The position numbers were made by a program, and so were the translations under genes. Source: JBKPCD01 sp046727175 (GTDB taxonomy: Bacteria; Acidobacteriota; Vicinamibacteria; Vicinamibacterales; 2-12-FULL-66-21). Taken from it: DNA of 9,722 nucleotides. The stretch's first letter is position 1. The number at the start of each line of letters is the position of its first letter. The notes beneath the pieces are model-generated. The model was not told where the DNA came from. It saw nothing but the letters and a program-made list of their open reading frames with translations, and searched no databases. The stretch spans positions 1-9,722 of the forward strand of contig JBKPCD010000163.1 in assembly GCA_046727175.1 (NCBI GenBank), read 5' to 3'. Shown here one piece after another: positions 1 to 7,897 of this stretch.

Positions 1-561
1 GTGATGCCCTATTTCGATCAGGTGTTCGGCGAAGAGATCGACCGCGTCTTCAAGGAGAAGTGCGATCTCCTGCTCGGGCGCAAGACCTATGAGATTTTCG
101 CAGGATACTGGCCCTACTACGACGAAACCGCCCCCGCTGGCAGCATCGCCAAGCTGTTCGAGGACATCAAGAAGTACGTGGTTTCGCGCTCGGGCGACGT
201 CGATAGCAGTTCGCAGCGCTCTGTGCTGCTGCGAGATAGCGGTATACGTCGAACGGCCCACTCTGAAGAATTGCCGTTTCGACGGGGATCTGCCACCTTC
301 AGGAACACTATCCGCCGCCGGGGAACGCCCTTCTTGGACGGTTCGATTCCCGTCTGGCTCACTCTATTAGACTTCACTCGCGTGGGCCCCCGCTTCGCTG
401 CCCCACGCTCGCTGCGCGCGCGGACCGCTTCAGGCCGACGCTGCGCGTGGGTCCTTCAGCGGTTCCCTCCGGCCCTCGCTTGCCTGTCCCGCCGTAGCAC
501 GAAGGACGAAGGCGGGCGGCTGGACCGTACCTCACCCTCCGACCGCTGGGGGTTCAGATGA
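1..561 (+). pseudogene. Dihydrofolate reductase-like (RibD C-terminal domain) family protein, 5'-partial and decayed
   Basis: The first 76 codons match the middle of the DHFR/RibD-C family, NADPH-dependent reductase-like proteins of about 180-200 residues whose substrate is usually unknown. Visible family features are MPYFDQ, then LLLGRKTYEIFAGYWP (the nucleotide-binding segment), then KKYVVSRSG and SVLLRD. The gene start lies upstream of the window. After codon 76 similarity becomes patchy. A frame +2 stretch (IAVYVER, about 230-255) looks like the expected continuation, then frame +1 resumes with GSATF (about 283-297) and TPFLDGSIPVWLTLLDFTRV (about 325-384), the family's C-terminal strand. 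About 20 codons between these blocks, normally holding the PVVLGKGK-like segment, are missing. The remaining frame to the stop at 559 is arginine-rich GC-driven sequence unlike the family. I infer a pseudogene with an internal deletion and compensating frameshifts. Family call is fairly sure; no activity is expected. Confidence 0.7.
488..516. repeat. GC-rich hairpin in decayed spacer
   Basis: CCCGCC (488-493) and GGCGGG (511-516) form a perfect 6-bp stem around a 17-base loop. It lies in a GC-rich, non-protein-like tract (about 390-550) behind the DHFR-like remnant. No T-tract follows, so it is not a convincing intrinsic terminator. It may belong to a dispersed intergenic repeat, but no second copy is in this window. 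Confidence 0.25.
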
Positions 562-581
562 ATGTCGGGCGGGTGTATAAG
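553..581 (+). promoter_or_regulatory. Weak candidate sigma70-like promoter for the HEAT/PQQ gene
   Basis: TTCAGA (553-558) and TATAAG (576-581) are separated by 17 bases and lie about 40 bases upstream of the ATG at 620. The -10-like box stands out in a GC-rich setting, but the -35 box matches only four of six consensus positions. Treat it as a candidate only. Confidence 0.25.
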
Positions 582-619
582 AGGGTCGGCTTCACTCGTT
601 CGTCCGTCTTGCCGCGACC

Positions 620-2884
620 ATGCGACACCTGTTCATCTGCACGCTGCTTTGTATTCTGTCCATACCAGGACTCGCTCAAACCACGCGGTCACTCCCTCAG
701 CCGCGCCAGGCCAAGAGTTCGGATCTTTCCAGGAGCTTCGCTCAGGACTGGGAAGATCGCCTGATGGCCAGCGACCCGAAGGTCCGGGCAATCGCCGCAA
801 CCGCCCTGGTCCGGGGGGCCCGGGGTTCGCTGCCTTTGCTGAGACGACTCCTCGACCGCGACAATGAAGACCTGCAACTGAAGACGTTTGACATCATCCG
901 CCGGATGGGTCCGACGGCCATTCCGCTGCTGGTAGACCTGCTTCGCGATGTGCGAGTCTCCATCCGGCGCAACGCCGTTGATGCCTTGATCGACCTGGCG
1001 CCCTATACAGAATCGATTCAACCGTCGTTGAGACGGGCACTGAGAGACGAGGATTCGGACGTTGCGGGCGATGCCGCACGTGCCCTGGGCGCGTTGGGCA
1101 AGAAGGCCACTCCTTCGGTACGCGCTCTCGTCAGGACTCTCTCGCACGAGGAATCATACGTCCGCATCTACGCGGCTGAGGCCCTGGCGTCCATCGGTCC
1201 GAATGCGGGCGCGGCAACCGAGGACCTCGCAAGAGCCGTGGGCGATCCGATTCCCGGCGTTCGATGGGCGGCGTGTGAGGCCCTCGCAACCATCGGCCCC
1301 GCCGCGCAGTCCGCTGTGCCGCAGCTGATCGAAGCTCTGACGGATGAATTCCTTTATGTGCGCATCTTCGCGGCCGGGGCGCTGGGCAGCATCGGGCCAA
1401 AGGCACGGACGGCCCGGGAGGCGCTGAGAGCGGCCGCAAACGATCCCGCACTGCGTGACGAAGCTGAGTGGGCGTTGAATCGAATCGCCGGCGTCCAGTC
1501 TGGAGAGCCTGTCGCCTCTCCCCCCGTGCCCGCGCCTTCCGTCGCGCCACAACCCCACGCGACAGCGGCTCAAACAGGCAATCCTCCGATTCACTGGGAT
1601 ACGACCACCGGGCTGAACATCGTCTGGAGCGTCGAGTTGGGAAACCAGACGTTCGGCCGTCCCGTGGTTGCCGGGGATGCGGTCTATGTGGGTACCGACA
1701 ACGCCAGGCAAATGAACCCCGCCTTTCAGGAAGAGCGCGGCGTGCTCATGGCCTTTCGGGTGACGGATGGCGCGTTCCTTTGGCAGGACGTGGCTCCGAG
1801 AGTGGAGCGCGGCCTGCGCGAGTTCCTGCTGCCTTCGACGACGAGTGCGCCGTATGTGGAAGGGAACCGCTTGTACTATGTCACCGCCGAGTGCCAGCTC
1901 CGTTCCCTCGACGCGCAGGGTTTCCGCGACGGCGAGAACAACGGTCCGTATCGGGAGGAGGTCTTCCAAGACAACGCTGCGGCCGACATCGTCTGGGAGT
2001 TGGACATGTGCGACCGCCTGGGTGTCTTTCCGCATGAAGCGTCCAACAGCGAAGTGTTGCCTGTGGGCGATCTGCTGTTGGTCTCTACCTCCAACGGCCA
2101 GAATGAAGGCCACACGCGCGTCCCGTCGCCGCGCGCCCCAAGTCTGATCGCGGTGAACAAGCACACAGGCGACGTCGTCTGGCGCGCGATCGGCGCGGGC
2201 GGGCAGGTGCTGCACGGCCAGTGGTCCAGCCCTGTGGCGGCCAACGTCAACAGCCGCATCCAAGTGCTCTTCGGCGGAGGAGATGGCTGGCTGCGCGCCT
2301 ACGACGCGGCGTCGGGTCACGAAGTCTGGCGATTTGACGGCAACCCGAAAGACGCCCGCTGGCTTCCGCGCCCCGGCGTCCTTTCACGCAGCTCCATCAT
2401 TGCTTCACCGGTCTTCGCCGACGGCCGCGTCTTCATTGCCATGGGGCTGAGTCCAGGGCACGACAACGGACCTTCGTTGATTTATGCGATCAGTCCCAAC
2501 GGCCAGGGAGACGTCACCGAGAGCAGGCTCCTCTGGACTTCTCGCGAGGTCGGCCGCGTGGTGGGAACGCCCATTGTCAAGGACGGTCTGCTATACGTAG
2601 CGGACCTGGGCGGAACGGTGCACTGTCTGGACGCGGCCACTGGCGCCCACGTCTGGAAGCACGCGACGAACGCGGCCATCTGGGGTTGCCTCCTGCTGGC
2701 CGGCGACCGGCTTTACGTTGGGAACGTTGAAGGCACCATGACCGTTCTTCGTGCCGGACGGCGAAAGGAATTGCTGGCGCAGATCGAGATGGATGCGGCG
2801 CTCTATTCGCGTCCGGCGGTGATCGGCGATGCGCTTTATCTGGCCACTGCGCACCGGTTGTACCTCATCGCGGCAAAGCCTTGA
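620..2884 (+). CDS. Secreted HEAT-repeat and PQQ-like beta-propeller protein
   Basis: A 754-residue protein in three parts. Residues 1-20 form a signal peptide: MRHLF, a hydrophobic core, then PGLAQ as a plausible signal peptidase I site. Residues about 43-290 are six or seven HEAT-like helical repeats with the periodic pattern VR..AA.AL..IGP (for example 181-193, 214-226 and 247-259), a protein-binding solenoid. A Pro/Ala-rich linker spans about 293-323. Residues about 331-754 are a PQQ-like/BamB-like propeller with repeats such as VWSVELG, GDAVYVGT, GDVVWR and LYVADLGGTVHCLDAATGAHVWK. This blade type does not by itself prove PQQ binding or a dehydrogenase, and no alcohol dehydrogenase partner is present. 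A periplasmic or exported scaffold role is inferred. The start is chosen because the signal peptide begins exactly there, although no strong Shine-Dalgarno is visible. It stands alone, not in an operon. Confidence 0.9.
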   Translation: MRHLFICTLLCILSIPGLAQTTRSLPQPRQAKSSDLSRSFAQDWEDRLMASDPKVRAIAATALVRGARGSLPLLRRLLDRDNEDLQLKTFDIIRRMGPTAIPLLVDLLRDVRVSIRRNAVDALIDLAPYTESIQPSLRRALRDEDSDVAGDAARALGALGKKATPSVRALVRTLSHEESYVRIYAAEALASIGPNAGAATEDLARAVGDPIPGVRWAACEALATIGPAAQSAVPQLIEALTDEFLYVRIFAAGALGSIGPKARTAREALRAAANDPALRDEAEWALNRIAGVQSGEPVASPPVPAPSVAPQPHATAAQTGNPPIHWDTTTGLNIVWSVELGNQTFGRPVVAGDAVYVGTDNARQMNPAFQEERGVLMAFRVTDGAFLWQDVAPRVERGLREFLLPSTTSAPYVEGNRLYYVTAECQLRSLDAQGFRDGENNGPYREEVFQDNAAADIVWELDMCDRLGVFPHEASNSEVLPVGDLLLVSTSNGQNEGHTRVPSPRAPSLIAVNKHTGDVVWRAIGAGGQVLHGQWSSPVAANVNSRIQVLFGGGDGWLRAYDAASGHEVWRFDGNPKDARWLPRPGVLSRSSIIASPVFADGRVFIAMGLSPGHDNGPSLIYAISPNGQGDVTESRLLWTSREVGRVVGTPIVKDGLLYVADLGGTVHCLDAATGAHVWKHATNAAIWGCLLLAGDRLYVGNVEGTMTVLRAGRRKELLAQIEMDAALYSRPAVIGDALYLATAHRLYLIAAKP

Positions 2885-3230
2885 TCCTGATAACGGCAGT
2901 TAACACAGCGCGGCCAAGCCGCAGCCAGCAGGCTGAAGTCTGAATCCGATCGTCAGGCGACGGCCCTCAAGTGCTGGAGCGACTTCAGCCATTCGGCGAT
3001 CCGGTTCCAACTGGCGAAATTTTGGCTCACCATATCAGCCCTCTTTGTCGTCAATAACTTACGTCCACGAACGCGGCGACCGCAGACAGTAATCGAACCA
3101 GCGGGATTGAGCGATTCGTACACTCGCGCGACCGCGCAGGTTGACGCTTTGGTCCGCCCAGTGCAAATTGGAAATCCACTCATCACGTGAGTGAGTCGGC
3201 TGAGCGCACGATTTGACGGGAGATGTCGAC
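2885..3230. other. Intergenic spacer between HEAT/PQQ gene and hydrolase
   Basis: About 345 bases without an intact gene. A small GCGGC-CAA-GCCGC hairpin (2910-2922) follows the HEAT/PQQ stop but lacks a T-run. From 2953 the spacer holds the eroded minus-strand gene end described separately. A good Shine-Dalgarno (GGGAG, 3218-3222) sits eight bases before the hydrolase ATG. No clear promoter was recognised. Confidence 0.6.
2953..3186 (-). pseudogene. C-terminal remnant of an unrecognised gene (copy 1)
   Basis: The minus strand is open for 77 codons, but only the last 25 look protein-like: VSQNFASWNRIAEWL (upstream part) and KSLQHLRAVA before the stop at 2953-2955. The same ending recurs at 4254-4331 with matching length and stop position. 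Shared residues are V-S-x-x-F-x-S-W-N at the front and Q-x-L-R-x-x-A at the end. The upstream codons do not resemble a known family, and a second frame (ending at 3059) also carries plausible peptide sequence, which suggests frameshift decay. I do not recognise the family. It is probably the tail of a gene lost from this site. Confidence 0.4.
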
Positions 3231-4187
3231 ATGTGGCGCTGGACGATGCGCATTTTCGTCGTGCTGGGCGCGTTCCTTATCGTTGCCGCACTCTCCGGCG
3301 CCACGTATCAATGGCTTGCGACTCGAAAGGAGCTCGCGGCGACTCCGCCTCCCGGACATCTCGTCGACATCGGAGGGTACAGGCTGCATCTGTGGTGCAC
3401 CGGCGACGGCGCGCCTGCCGTCATCCTCGACACGGGACTCGGCGGCTCGAGTGCTGACTGGGGCTTCGTCCAACCGGATGTTGCTCGATTCACGCGTGTC
3501 TGCTCCTACGACCGGGCAGGTATGGGTTACAGCGATCCCGGCCCGTCGCCGCGGACAGCACGCCGCATCGCGAGCGAGCTGGCCGAACTTCTCATCCGCA
3601 GCGGGATTAACGGACCCGCGGTGCTCGTGGGGGCCTCCATCGCGGGTTTCGACGTCCGCGTGCTCGCTTCCGATCACCCTGAGCGCGTCGCCGGTCTCGT
3701 GCTCGTGGATGCCTCCCACGAAGACCAAGCACATGAAGTGCCACGGATGGCGCGATTTATTCCTCTGCTGTCGACGATTGGCGTCCTCCGACTGTTCGGC
3801 GTATCGTTCGGCCAGAGAATCGAATCGCTGGCTCCATCAGTGCGGCAATTCGCGCGGGCGACGAGTTTCCGCGCAGCCGGATACCAGGCGGCGGCTGACG
3901 AGATCATTCATATTCGGCAGAGCGCATCGGAAGTCAGGAGGTCGCGCCGCAAGCTCACCATCCCTGTCCTAGTCATTACCGGTGGCCGAGGAGCCGACGA
4001 GAATTGGCGACAGTTGCAACGTGATCAGGCCTCGCTGTCGGAACGAGGATGTCTGACGATCGCTCAAGAGTCCGGTCACGTCGTGTCGGTCGACCAACCA
4101 GAGGTCGTTGTGGACGCGATCCGGACTGTCGTGGAGGCAGCCAGAGGGCACGATGTCCCCCCTTTGCGCTACGCCTGCGAACGTTGA
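3231..4187 (+). CDS. Membrane-anchored alpha/beta hydrolase
   Basis: A 318-residue alpha/beta-hydrolase-fold protein. Residues 6-25 are a single hydrophobic segment (signal anchor or uncleaved signal), so the catalytic domain probably faces the periplasm. Fold landmarks are the strand and oxyanion region ILDTGLGGSSADW (65-77), YDRAGMGYSD (93-102), the nucleophile elbow VGASIAGFDVR with Ser136, VLVDASHEDQ (157-166), the late strand IPVLVITGGRGAD (244-256; Asp256 is one candidate acid), and SGHVVSVDQPE with catalytic His283. The elbow reads G-A-S-I-A rather than the standard G-x-S-x-G; a small residue at that place may be tolerated. The start is the ATG at 3231 because GGGAG lies eight bases upstream; a TTG at 3213 would add six residues but has weaker support. 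The substrate cannot be told; esterase or peptidase-like activity is possible. It is monocistronic and flanked by two related gene remnants. Confidence 0.88.
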   Translation: MWRWTMRIFVVLGAFLIVAALSGATYQWLATRKELAATPPPGHLVDIGGYRLHLWCTGDGAPAVILDTGLGGSSADWGFVQPDVARFTRVCSYDRAGMGYSDPGPSPRTARRIASELAELLIRSGINGPAVLVGASIAGFDVRVLASDHPERVAGLVLVDASHEDQAHEVPRMARFIPLLSTIGVLRLFGVSFGQRIESLAPSVRQFARATSFRAAGYQAAADEIIHIRQSASEVRRSRRKLTIPVLVITGGRGADENWRQLQRDQASLSERGCLTIAQESGHVVSVDQPEVVVDAIRTVVEAARGHDVPPLRYACER

Positions 4188-4465
4188 ACGCGACCGCCGT
4201 CGGCAATGAATCTGCGTTCAGGCAAGCGATCGACCGGAGCGCCTCCGCCCGATCTACGCAGCTCGTCGCAGCGCTTGGATCCGGACCAGCAGGGTCGTGA
4301 CATGGTTCCAACTGGTGAAAGTTAGGCTCACGAGTCGACTCGCCTTCGCGAGCCACGTTCATGTCGAAACTCCTGAGCAACGGCCGCGAGTGGAAGGACC
4401 AAACCTGGCTTTCGCGAATCGCGCGAGGCGTGAGCTTCGGCGCCGGCGCATCAAGAGCGAAGGGT
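4188..4465. other. Spacer between convergent hydrolase and ADOP genes
   Basis: This 278-base tract lies between two convergent genes. It holds the second C-terminal remnant (4254-4358). Sequence from 4359 to 4465 shows no recognisable gene in any frame and no clear T-tailed terminator. Confidence 0.5.
4254..4358 (-). pseudogene. C-terminal remnant of an unrecognised gene (copy 2)
   Basis: Read on the minus strand this encodes WLAKASRLVSLTFTSWN, then HVTTLLVRIQALRRAA and a stop at 4254-4256. An in-frame stop at 4359-4361 cuts it off upstream. Its last 25 codons and stop align without gaps to the remnant at 2953-3030. DNA identity is high only at 4304-4331 (25 of 28 bases), while the shared residues (V-S, F, S-W-N, Q-x-L-R, A) run the whole length. 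This pattern suggests two paralogous coding tails rather than a non-coding repeat. It lies between the ends of the convergent hydrolase and ADOP genes. Family unknown. Confidence 0.4.
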
Positions 4466-6918
4466 TCATTCCGCCCTCAAGGTCTCAACCGGATCAACCG
4501 CCACTGCGCGGCGCGCCGGCAGATAGCTGGCCAGCACGGCAACTGCCGCGAGCACGAGGGTCGTCGCGATGAACGTGGCGGGATCGAGCGGCCTTATGCC
4601 GAAAAGGAGTGATTGCATGAACCGGGTGAAGCCCGCTGCCCCTCCCAGGCCTATCGCCACGCCGACGCTGACCAGGACCAAACCCCGACGCACGAACAGT
4701 CCCGGATCTCGCGCGGCTGCGCACCAAGCGCCAGCCGGATGCCGATCTCGCGCCGCCGCTGCGACACCGCATACGCGGTCACGCCGTATAGTCCCGATAT
4801 TCCGAGGAGCAACGCCATCGCGCCGGCGATCGTGAGCAGCGTCAGCGTAAAGGCCGTGCGAGCTATCGACTGCTCGAACACCTCGTCGAGCGTGCGCACC
4901 TCTGCCAGCGGCAAATTGGCGCTGACTGACCACACCGCTTCGTGCACCTGCCTGAGAAAGCTCTGCGTACCGGCGCGTTCGGTGCGGATGGCGACGCTTA
5001 CCCGGCGTGACTGATATCCGGACGACATGCTCAAGAGCTGCTCGAGCGGCTGGGCCGGCCAGTAGATCGTCGCAGGCGGCGGCCGATCGGCGCCGTCGTC
5101 ACAGACGTCGCGTGCCACGCCGACAATCTCCCGCCACGGTGATCCCGGGGCGTAATATTCACGAACTCGCTTGCCGAGTGCGGCGGTCGGATCCCCCCAC
5201 ACCTCGCGCGCCAGGTTCTCCGAAATGATCGCGACGTCGCGCAGGCCATAGAGATCGGTCCACGTGAAGTCGCGGCCCGCGACGAGTGGGGTTCCCAATG
5301 TGTGAAACATGCCGGGCGAGATGATCTTGACTTGCCGGTTGGGCGGCGTCCGGCCATCGTCCGCCTTGCCCTCAACAGCGAGGGCGGCGCTGCTTCGATC
5401 GCTGCCCATCGGCAACCGGGTCGTGAACGCCACCAATGCGACACCAGGAATGCTGGCGATCTGGTCCACAACTTCCTGCTGCATGCGCGTGACGCGCTCT
5501 GGCTCAACAACCATGGTCGCCGGGATCGACATGCTGAACGTCTGCACGTGCTGCGGCTGTGCAAAACCAGGATCAACCCGACGAAGTGCCTGGAAACTGC
5601 GGATCATCAGGCCGGCGCTCACAAGCAGCACCAGCGCCAGGGCCGCCTGCACTGCCACCAGCGCCTGTTGAGTCCGTTGGCGCTCCCGCGTCAGGCTTGC
5701 ATGACGGCCGCCGCGGGCGAGCGCCTCCGCGAGCCGTGGTGAGGCGTACTTCAGGATCGGGATGAATCCGAACAGGAGCCCTGACATCAGAGAAATCGTC
5801 AGCGCAAAACCGAGAACCACACGGTCGAGCGAGATGTCGGTCAGCCTGGGCAGGTTCGATGGCCCAATCGCCAGCAAAACCCGCAGCCCGCAATATGCCA
5901 GGCTCACGCCCAGGGCGCCGCCCAAAACAGCGGGCGTCACGCCCTCGACCAGAAGCTGGCCTGCTACTCGCGGCCAGCACGCGCCGAGTGCCGCGCGAAT
6001 CGCAAACTCCCGCTGACGTGCGTCCGCACGCACCAGCAGCAAGTTGGCCACGTTCGCGCATGCCATGAGTAGCACGATGGTGATTGTTCCCATCAGAACC
6101 CAAAGCGTCCTTCCGACATCGCCGACGACATCCTGTTTAAGGGGCCGCAGAGACGGCGCCCAGCGGGTTCGGACCGCCGGGTTCACCCCGAAGTTCTCAA
6201 ACCAGACGTGGAGTACGCGAACGGCATCGGCGCTGGCCTGCGCCAGCGTGACGTCGGTCTTCAGCCTCGCCACGCCCAGGAGCCGGAAGCCAGGCGTCAA
6301 CCGTCCGCGGTCGATGCGCAGCGGCACGATGAGGTCAGGCTCGCCGTCGAAGCGGAACCCAGCCGGCATCACGCCTACGATCTGGTGAGGACGCGCGTTG
6401 ATGGTGAGCATTCGTTCCAGAACGGCGCGGTCTCCGCCAAACCTCCGATGCCAGTAGCCATGACCGAGCATCACCGTGTCCGGCGCTCCGGGCATGTCGT
6501 CGGCCGTCGAAAACCAGCGCCCGAGATCAGGCCGCACACCGAGCGTGGTCAGGACTCCGCGCGTCGCCCTCAACGTGCGCACTTCCTCGGGTTCGCCGTG
6601 CCCGGTGACGATCGCCGTTGCCCCGGGGATCCAGGCGCCCAGGTCCTGAAAGGCCTGAGTGTTATCTGCATAGGTCGCATAGATGGCGTCGTTGAAGTAA
6701 GGCTGGTCGATGCCGCCGATCAAGTGGACGATCCGGACGAGCCTGTCGGAATCAGGATAAGACAGCGGGTTGATGAGCACGCCGTTGACGACGCTGAAAA
6801 TCGCTGTGGCGGCGCCGATGCCGAGCGCGAGCGTCACGACTGCCGCGGCGGCGAAGCCGGGTTGCTTCCGTAGCGTGCGCGCTGTGAACCGCATGTCCTG
6901 CCAGAGGTCGTCGAGCAA
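4466..6918 (-). CDS. MacB/FtsX-type ABC transporter permease (ADOP family), frameshifted near its 3' end
   Basis: Orphan permease of the acidobacterial duplicated type: an N-terminal transmembrane helix after LRKQPGF (about 22-50), a MacB-like periplasmic core, an FtsX helix bundle (TLWVLMGTITIVLLMACANVAN onward), then a second core and a second FtsX bundle. No ATPase is encoded nearby, so it probably works with an ATPase made elsewhere or has a non-transport role. The start is TTG at 6918, giving MLDDLWQDMRF, the usual ADOP opening, with GGAGG at 6927-6923 four bases upstream. As written, the frame leaves the family after GAQPREIR (residue 739) and stops at 4651 after 755 residues. The true continuation, GLFVRRGLVLVSVGVAIGLGG to VDPVETLRAE, is one frame over and ends at 4466. 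One missing base near 4697-4702 explains this; corrected length is about 817 residues. It is either a recent pseudogene or a sequencing indel. The last two transmembrane helices are lost from the short product. Confidence 0.85.
4697..4702 (-). other. Single-base deletion point in the ADOP gene
   Basis: On the minus strand the codons read GAG ATC CGG GAC TGT TCG. Adding one C after GAC would restore GAC CTG TTC GTG, that is D-L-F-V, the sequence expected of this family and the one read in the other frame. All similarity before the point is in one frame and all after it is in the other, so the position is well bounded. Confidence 0.75.
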
Positions 6919-7002
6919 AAATCCTCCGATTGCGAGGTCGCGAAGACCGTCGAGGCAGCCTCAAGACTCTGACAGAGCCCACGCTGACCGACGCAGGGAA
7001 TC

Positions 7003-7411
7003 CTATTCACGCCGCAACGCGGCCATCGGATCCACCGCCATCGCGCGGCGCGCAGGATTCAGGCACGCAATCATCGCCACGCCGACCAGCGCTAGTGTCG
7101 CGGCGGTGAACGTCAACGGGTCCGTCGGCGTAACCTCGTAGAGCAGCGCGCGCAGGAAGCGTGTCAGCGCCAGCGCGCCGCCGATCCCGAGCACCACGCC
7201 TACGCCGATGAGCAGACCTCCCTGCGCGAGCACGAGTCGCAGAACTCGCGCTGGATCCCCGCCGAGCGCGATCCGAATCCCAACTCCTTCTCCCGGGCGG
7301 CGACGGTGTAGACAGCACCCCGTAGATCCCGCCCCCCGACAACGCGAACGCCAGAACCGCGAACAGGCCAATCAACCAGGGCGAGAGGTCCAAGTCCGCG
7401 TGGGCCGCGGA
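7003..7411 (-). pseudogene. C-terminal remnant of a second ADOP permease
   Basis: The minus strand carries the last part of a second FtsX domain: DLDLSPWLIGLFAVLAFALSGGGIYGVLS in one frame, then GIRIALGGDPARVLRLVLAQGG to VDPMAALRRE in another, stopping at 7003. Between them the expected Y-T-V-A-A-R-E-K-E is readable in a third frame (about 7317-7288), so two single-base losses are present. The tail is clearly related to the end of the ADOP gene downstream (ARRAVAVDP there, ARRAMAVDP here). Some 700 upstream residues are missing and the remnant joins directly to a ParE-type toxin at about 7411. It lies 84 bases upstream of the other ADOP on the same strand, matching the tandem layout of this family. 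Not functional. Confidence 0.75.
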
Positions 7412-7606
7412 GATGACGAAGGAACGTACGCCAGCCCCGAACTCAGGACGGCGCCGTCCGATGCGGGGATGTTCTGCAAGTAGGTCCAATCCGTCGCCGA
7501 TGGCCTCGAGCAATCGATCGGCCCTTTCAACGCTCGTGTCGGCGGCGACGTACAGCCAGATCTCCCGAAGATCGCTCTCGGCCAGCTCCGACAGCCGATA
7601 GCGCAT
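7412..7606 (-). pseudogene. parE: ParE/RelE-family toxin, truncated C-terminus
   Basis: Residues 1-65 are a ParE-type toxin: MRYRLSELAESDLREIWLYVA, then RADRLLEAIGDGLDLLAEHP and RPEFGAGVRSFVI. ParE toxins poison DNA gyrase; related RelE toxins cut mRNA on ribosomes. Full-length members have about 95-100 residues, ending in strands like YRV and EIVRVLHGARD. Here the frame passes after FVI into a permease remnant (from about 7411) and stays open to 7007 as a 199-residue chimera. The core C-terminal strands are lost, so toxicity is unlikely. The ATG (7606-7604) overlaps the antitoxin stop by one base (TGATG), the usual antitoxin-first coupling. ParE is favoured over RelE by the sequence pattern, but this is not decisive. 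Confidence 0.75.
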
Positions 7607-7875
7607 CAGCGCTTCTTGGCTCGAGCTGAGCGACCCTCGGCCTTGATACGTTCGATGAGGCGTCGGCCAGAAGCCTTGTCGTAAACTTTGCCCGGCCTAC
7701 GGGCAAGTTGGTCGAAACCAGCCTGGACATCCGCCCGAAGGCGCTCCCTCTCCTGGTCGCGCTCTTTCAGCAAGCGCAACGCCTCCCGCACGACTTCACT
7801 CGCGGTCTGGTAGAAGCCGCTCTTGACCTTTTCGTTGACGAGTTGTTCCAGTTCTGGGGTGAGCGAAACGTTCAT
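7606..7875 (-). CDS. parD: ParD-like ribbon-helix-helix antitoxin
   Basis: An 89-residue antitoxin. Residues 1-45 form a ribbon-helix-helix DNA-binding domain: strand MNVSLTPEL, helix LVNEKVKSG, then FYQTASEVVREALRLLKERD. Residues 46-89 are the charged toxin-binding tail, ending RSARAKKR. Such proteins neutralise ParE and repress their own promoter as dimers. The ATG at 7875 is chosen because the family starts at this strand; the longer open frame to 8058 adds sequence unlike any antitoxin. An AGGGG stretch lies about ten bases upstream. The gene looks intact while its toxin is truncated, so it may persist as an orphan regulator. It points away from the vapBC module on the other side of the control region. 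Confidence 0.85.
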   Translation of the reverse strand: MNVSLTPELEQLVNEKVKSGFYQTASEVVREALRLLKERDQERERLRADVQAGFDQLARRPGKVYDKASGRRLIERIKAEGRSARAKKR

Positions 7876-7897
7876 CTTGAGAGTGCCCCTTTCGCTC

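Noticed and set aside
340..350. tRNA T-arm-like sequence GGTTCGATTCC followed by CGTCTGGCTC
   Set aside because: The flanking bases do not form a standard five-pair T-stem, no anticodon or D arm is present upstream, and the bases encode D-G-S-I-P-V-W at the place where DHFR-like proteins have the same C-terminal strand.
1154..2320. Long minus-strand open frame of 388 codons
   Set aside because: It lies opposite the HEAT/PQQ gene, has Arg/His/Gly-rich composition typical of an antisense shadow, and shows no domain.
4304..4327. Integron attC-like core (TTCCAAC ... GTTAGGC) beside the hydrolase gene
   Set aside because: The spacing is off, no matching partner arm is visible, the other copy at 3003-3030 lacks GTTAGGC, and the similarity is explained by conserved codons on the minus strand.
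7007..7606. A single intact 199-residue protein
   Set aside because: It is a chimera of a truncated ParE toxin and a frameshifted permease tail; its last 100 residues are out-of-frame permease sequence.
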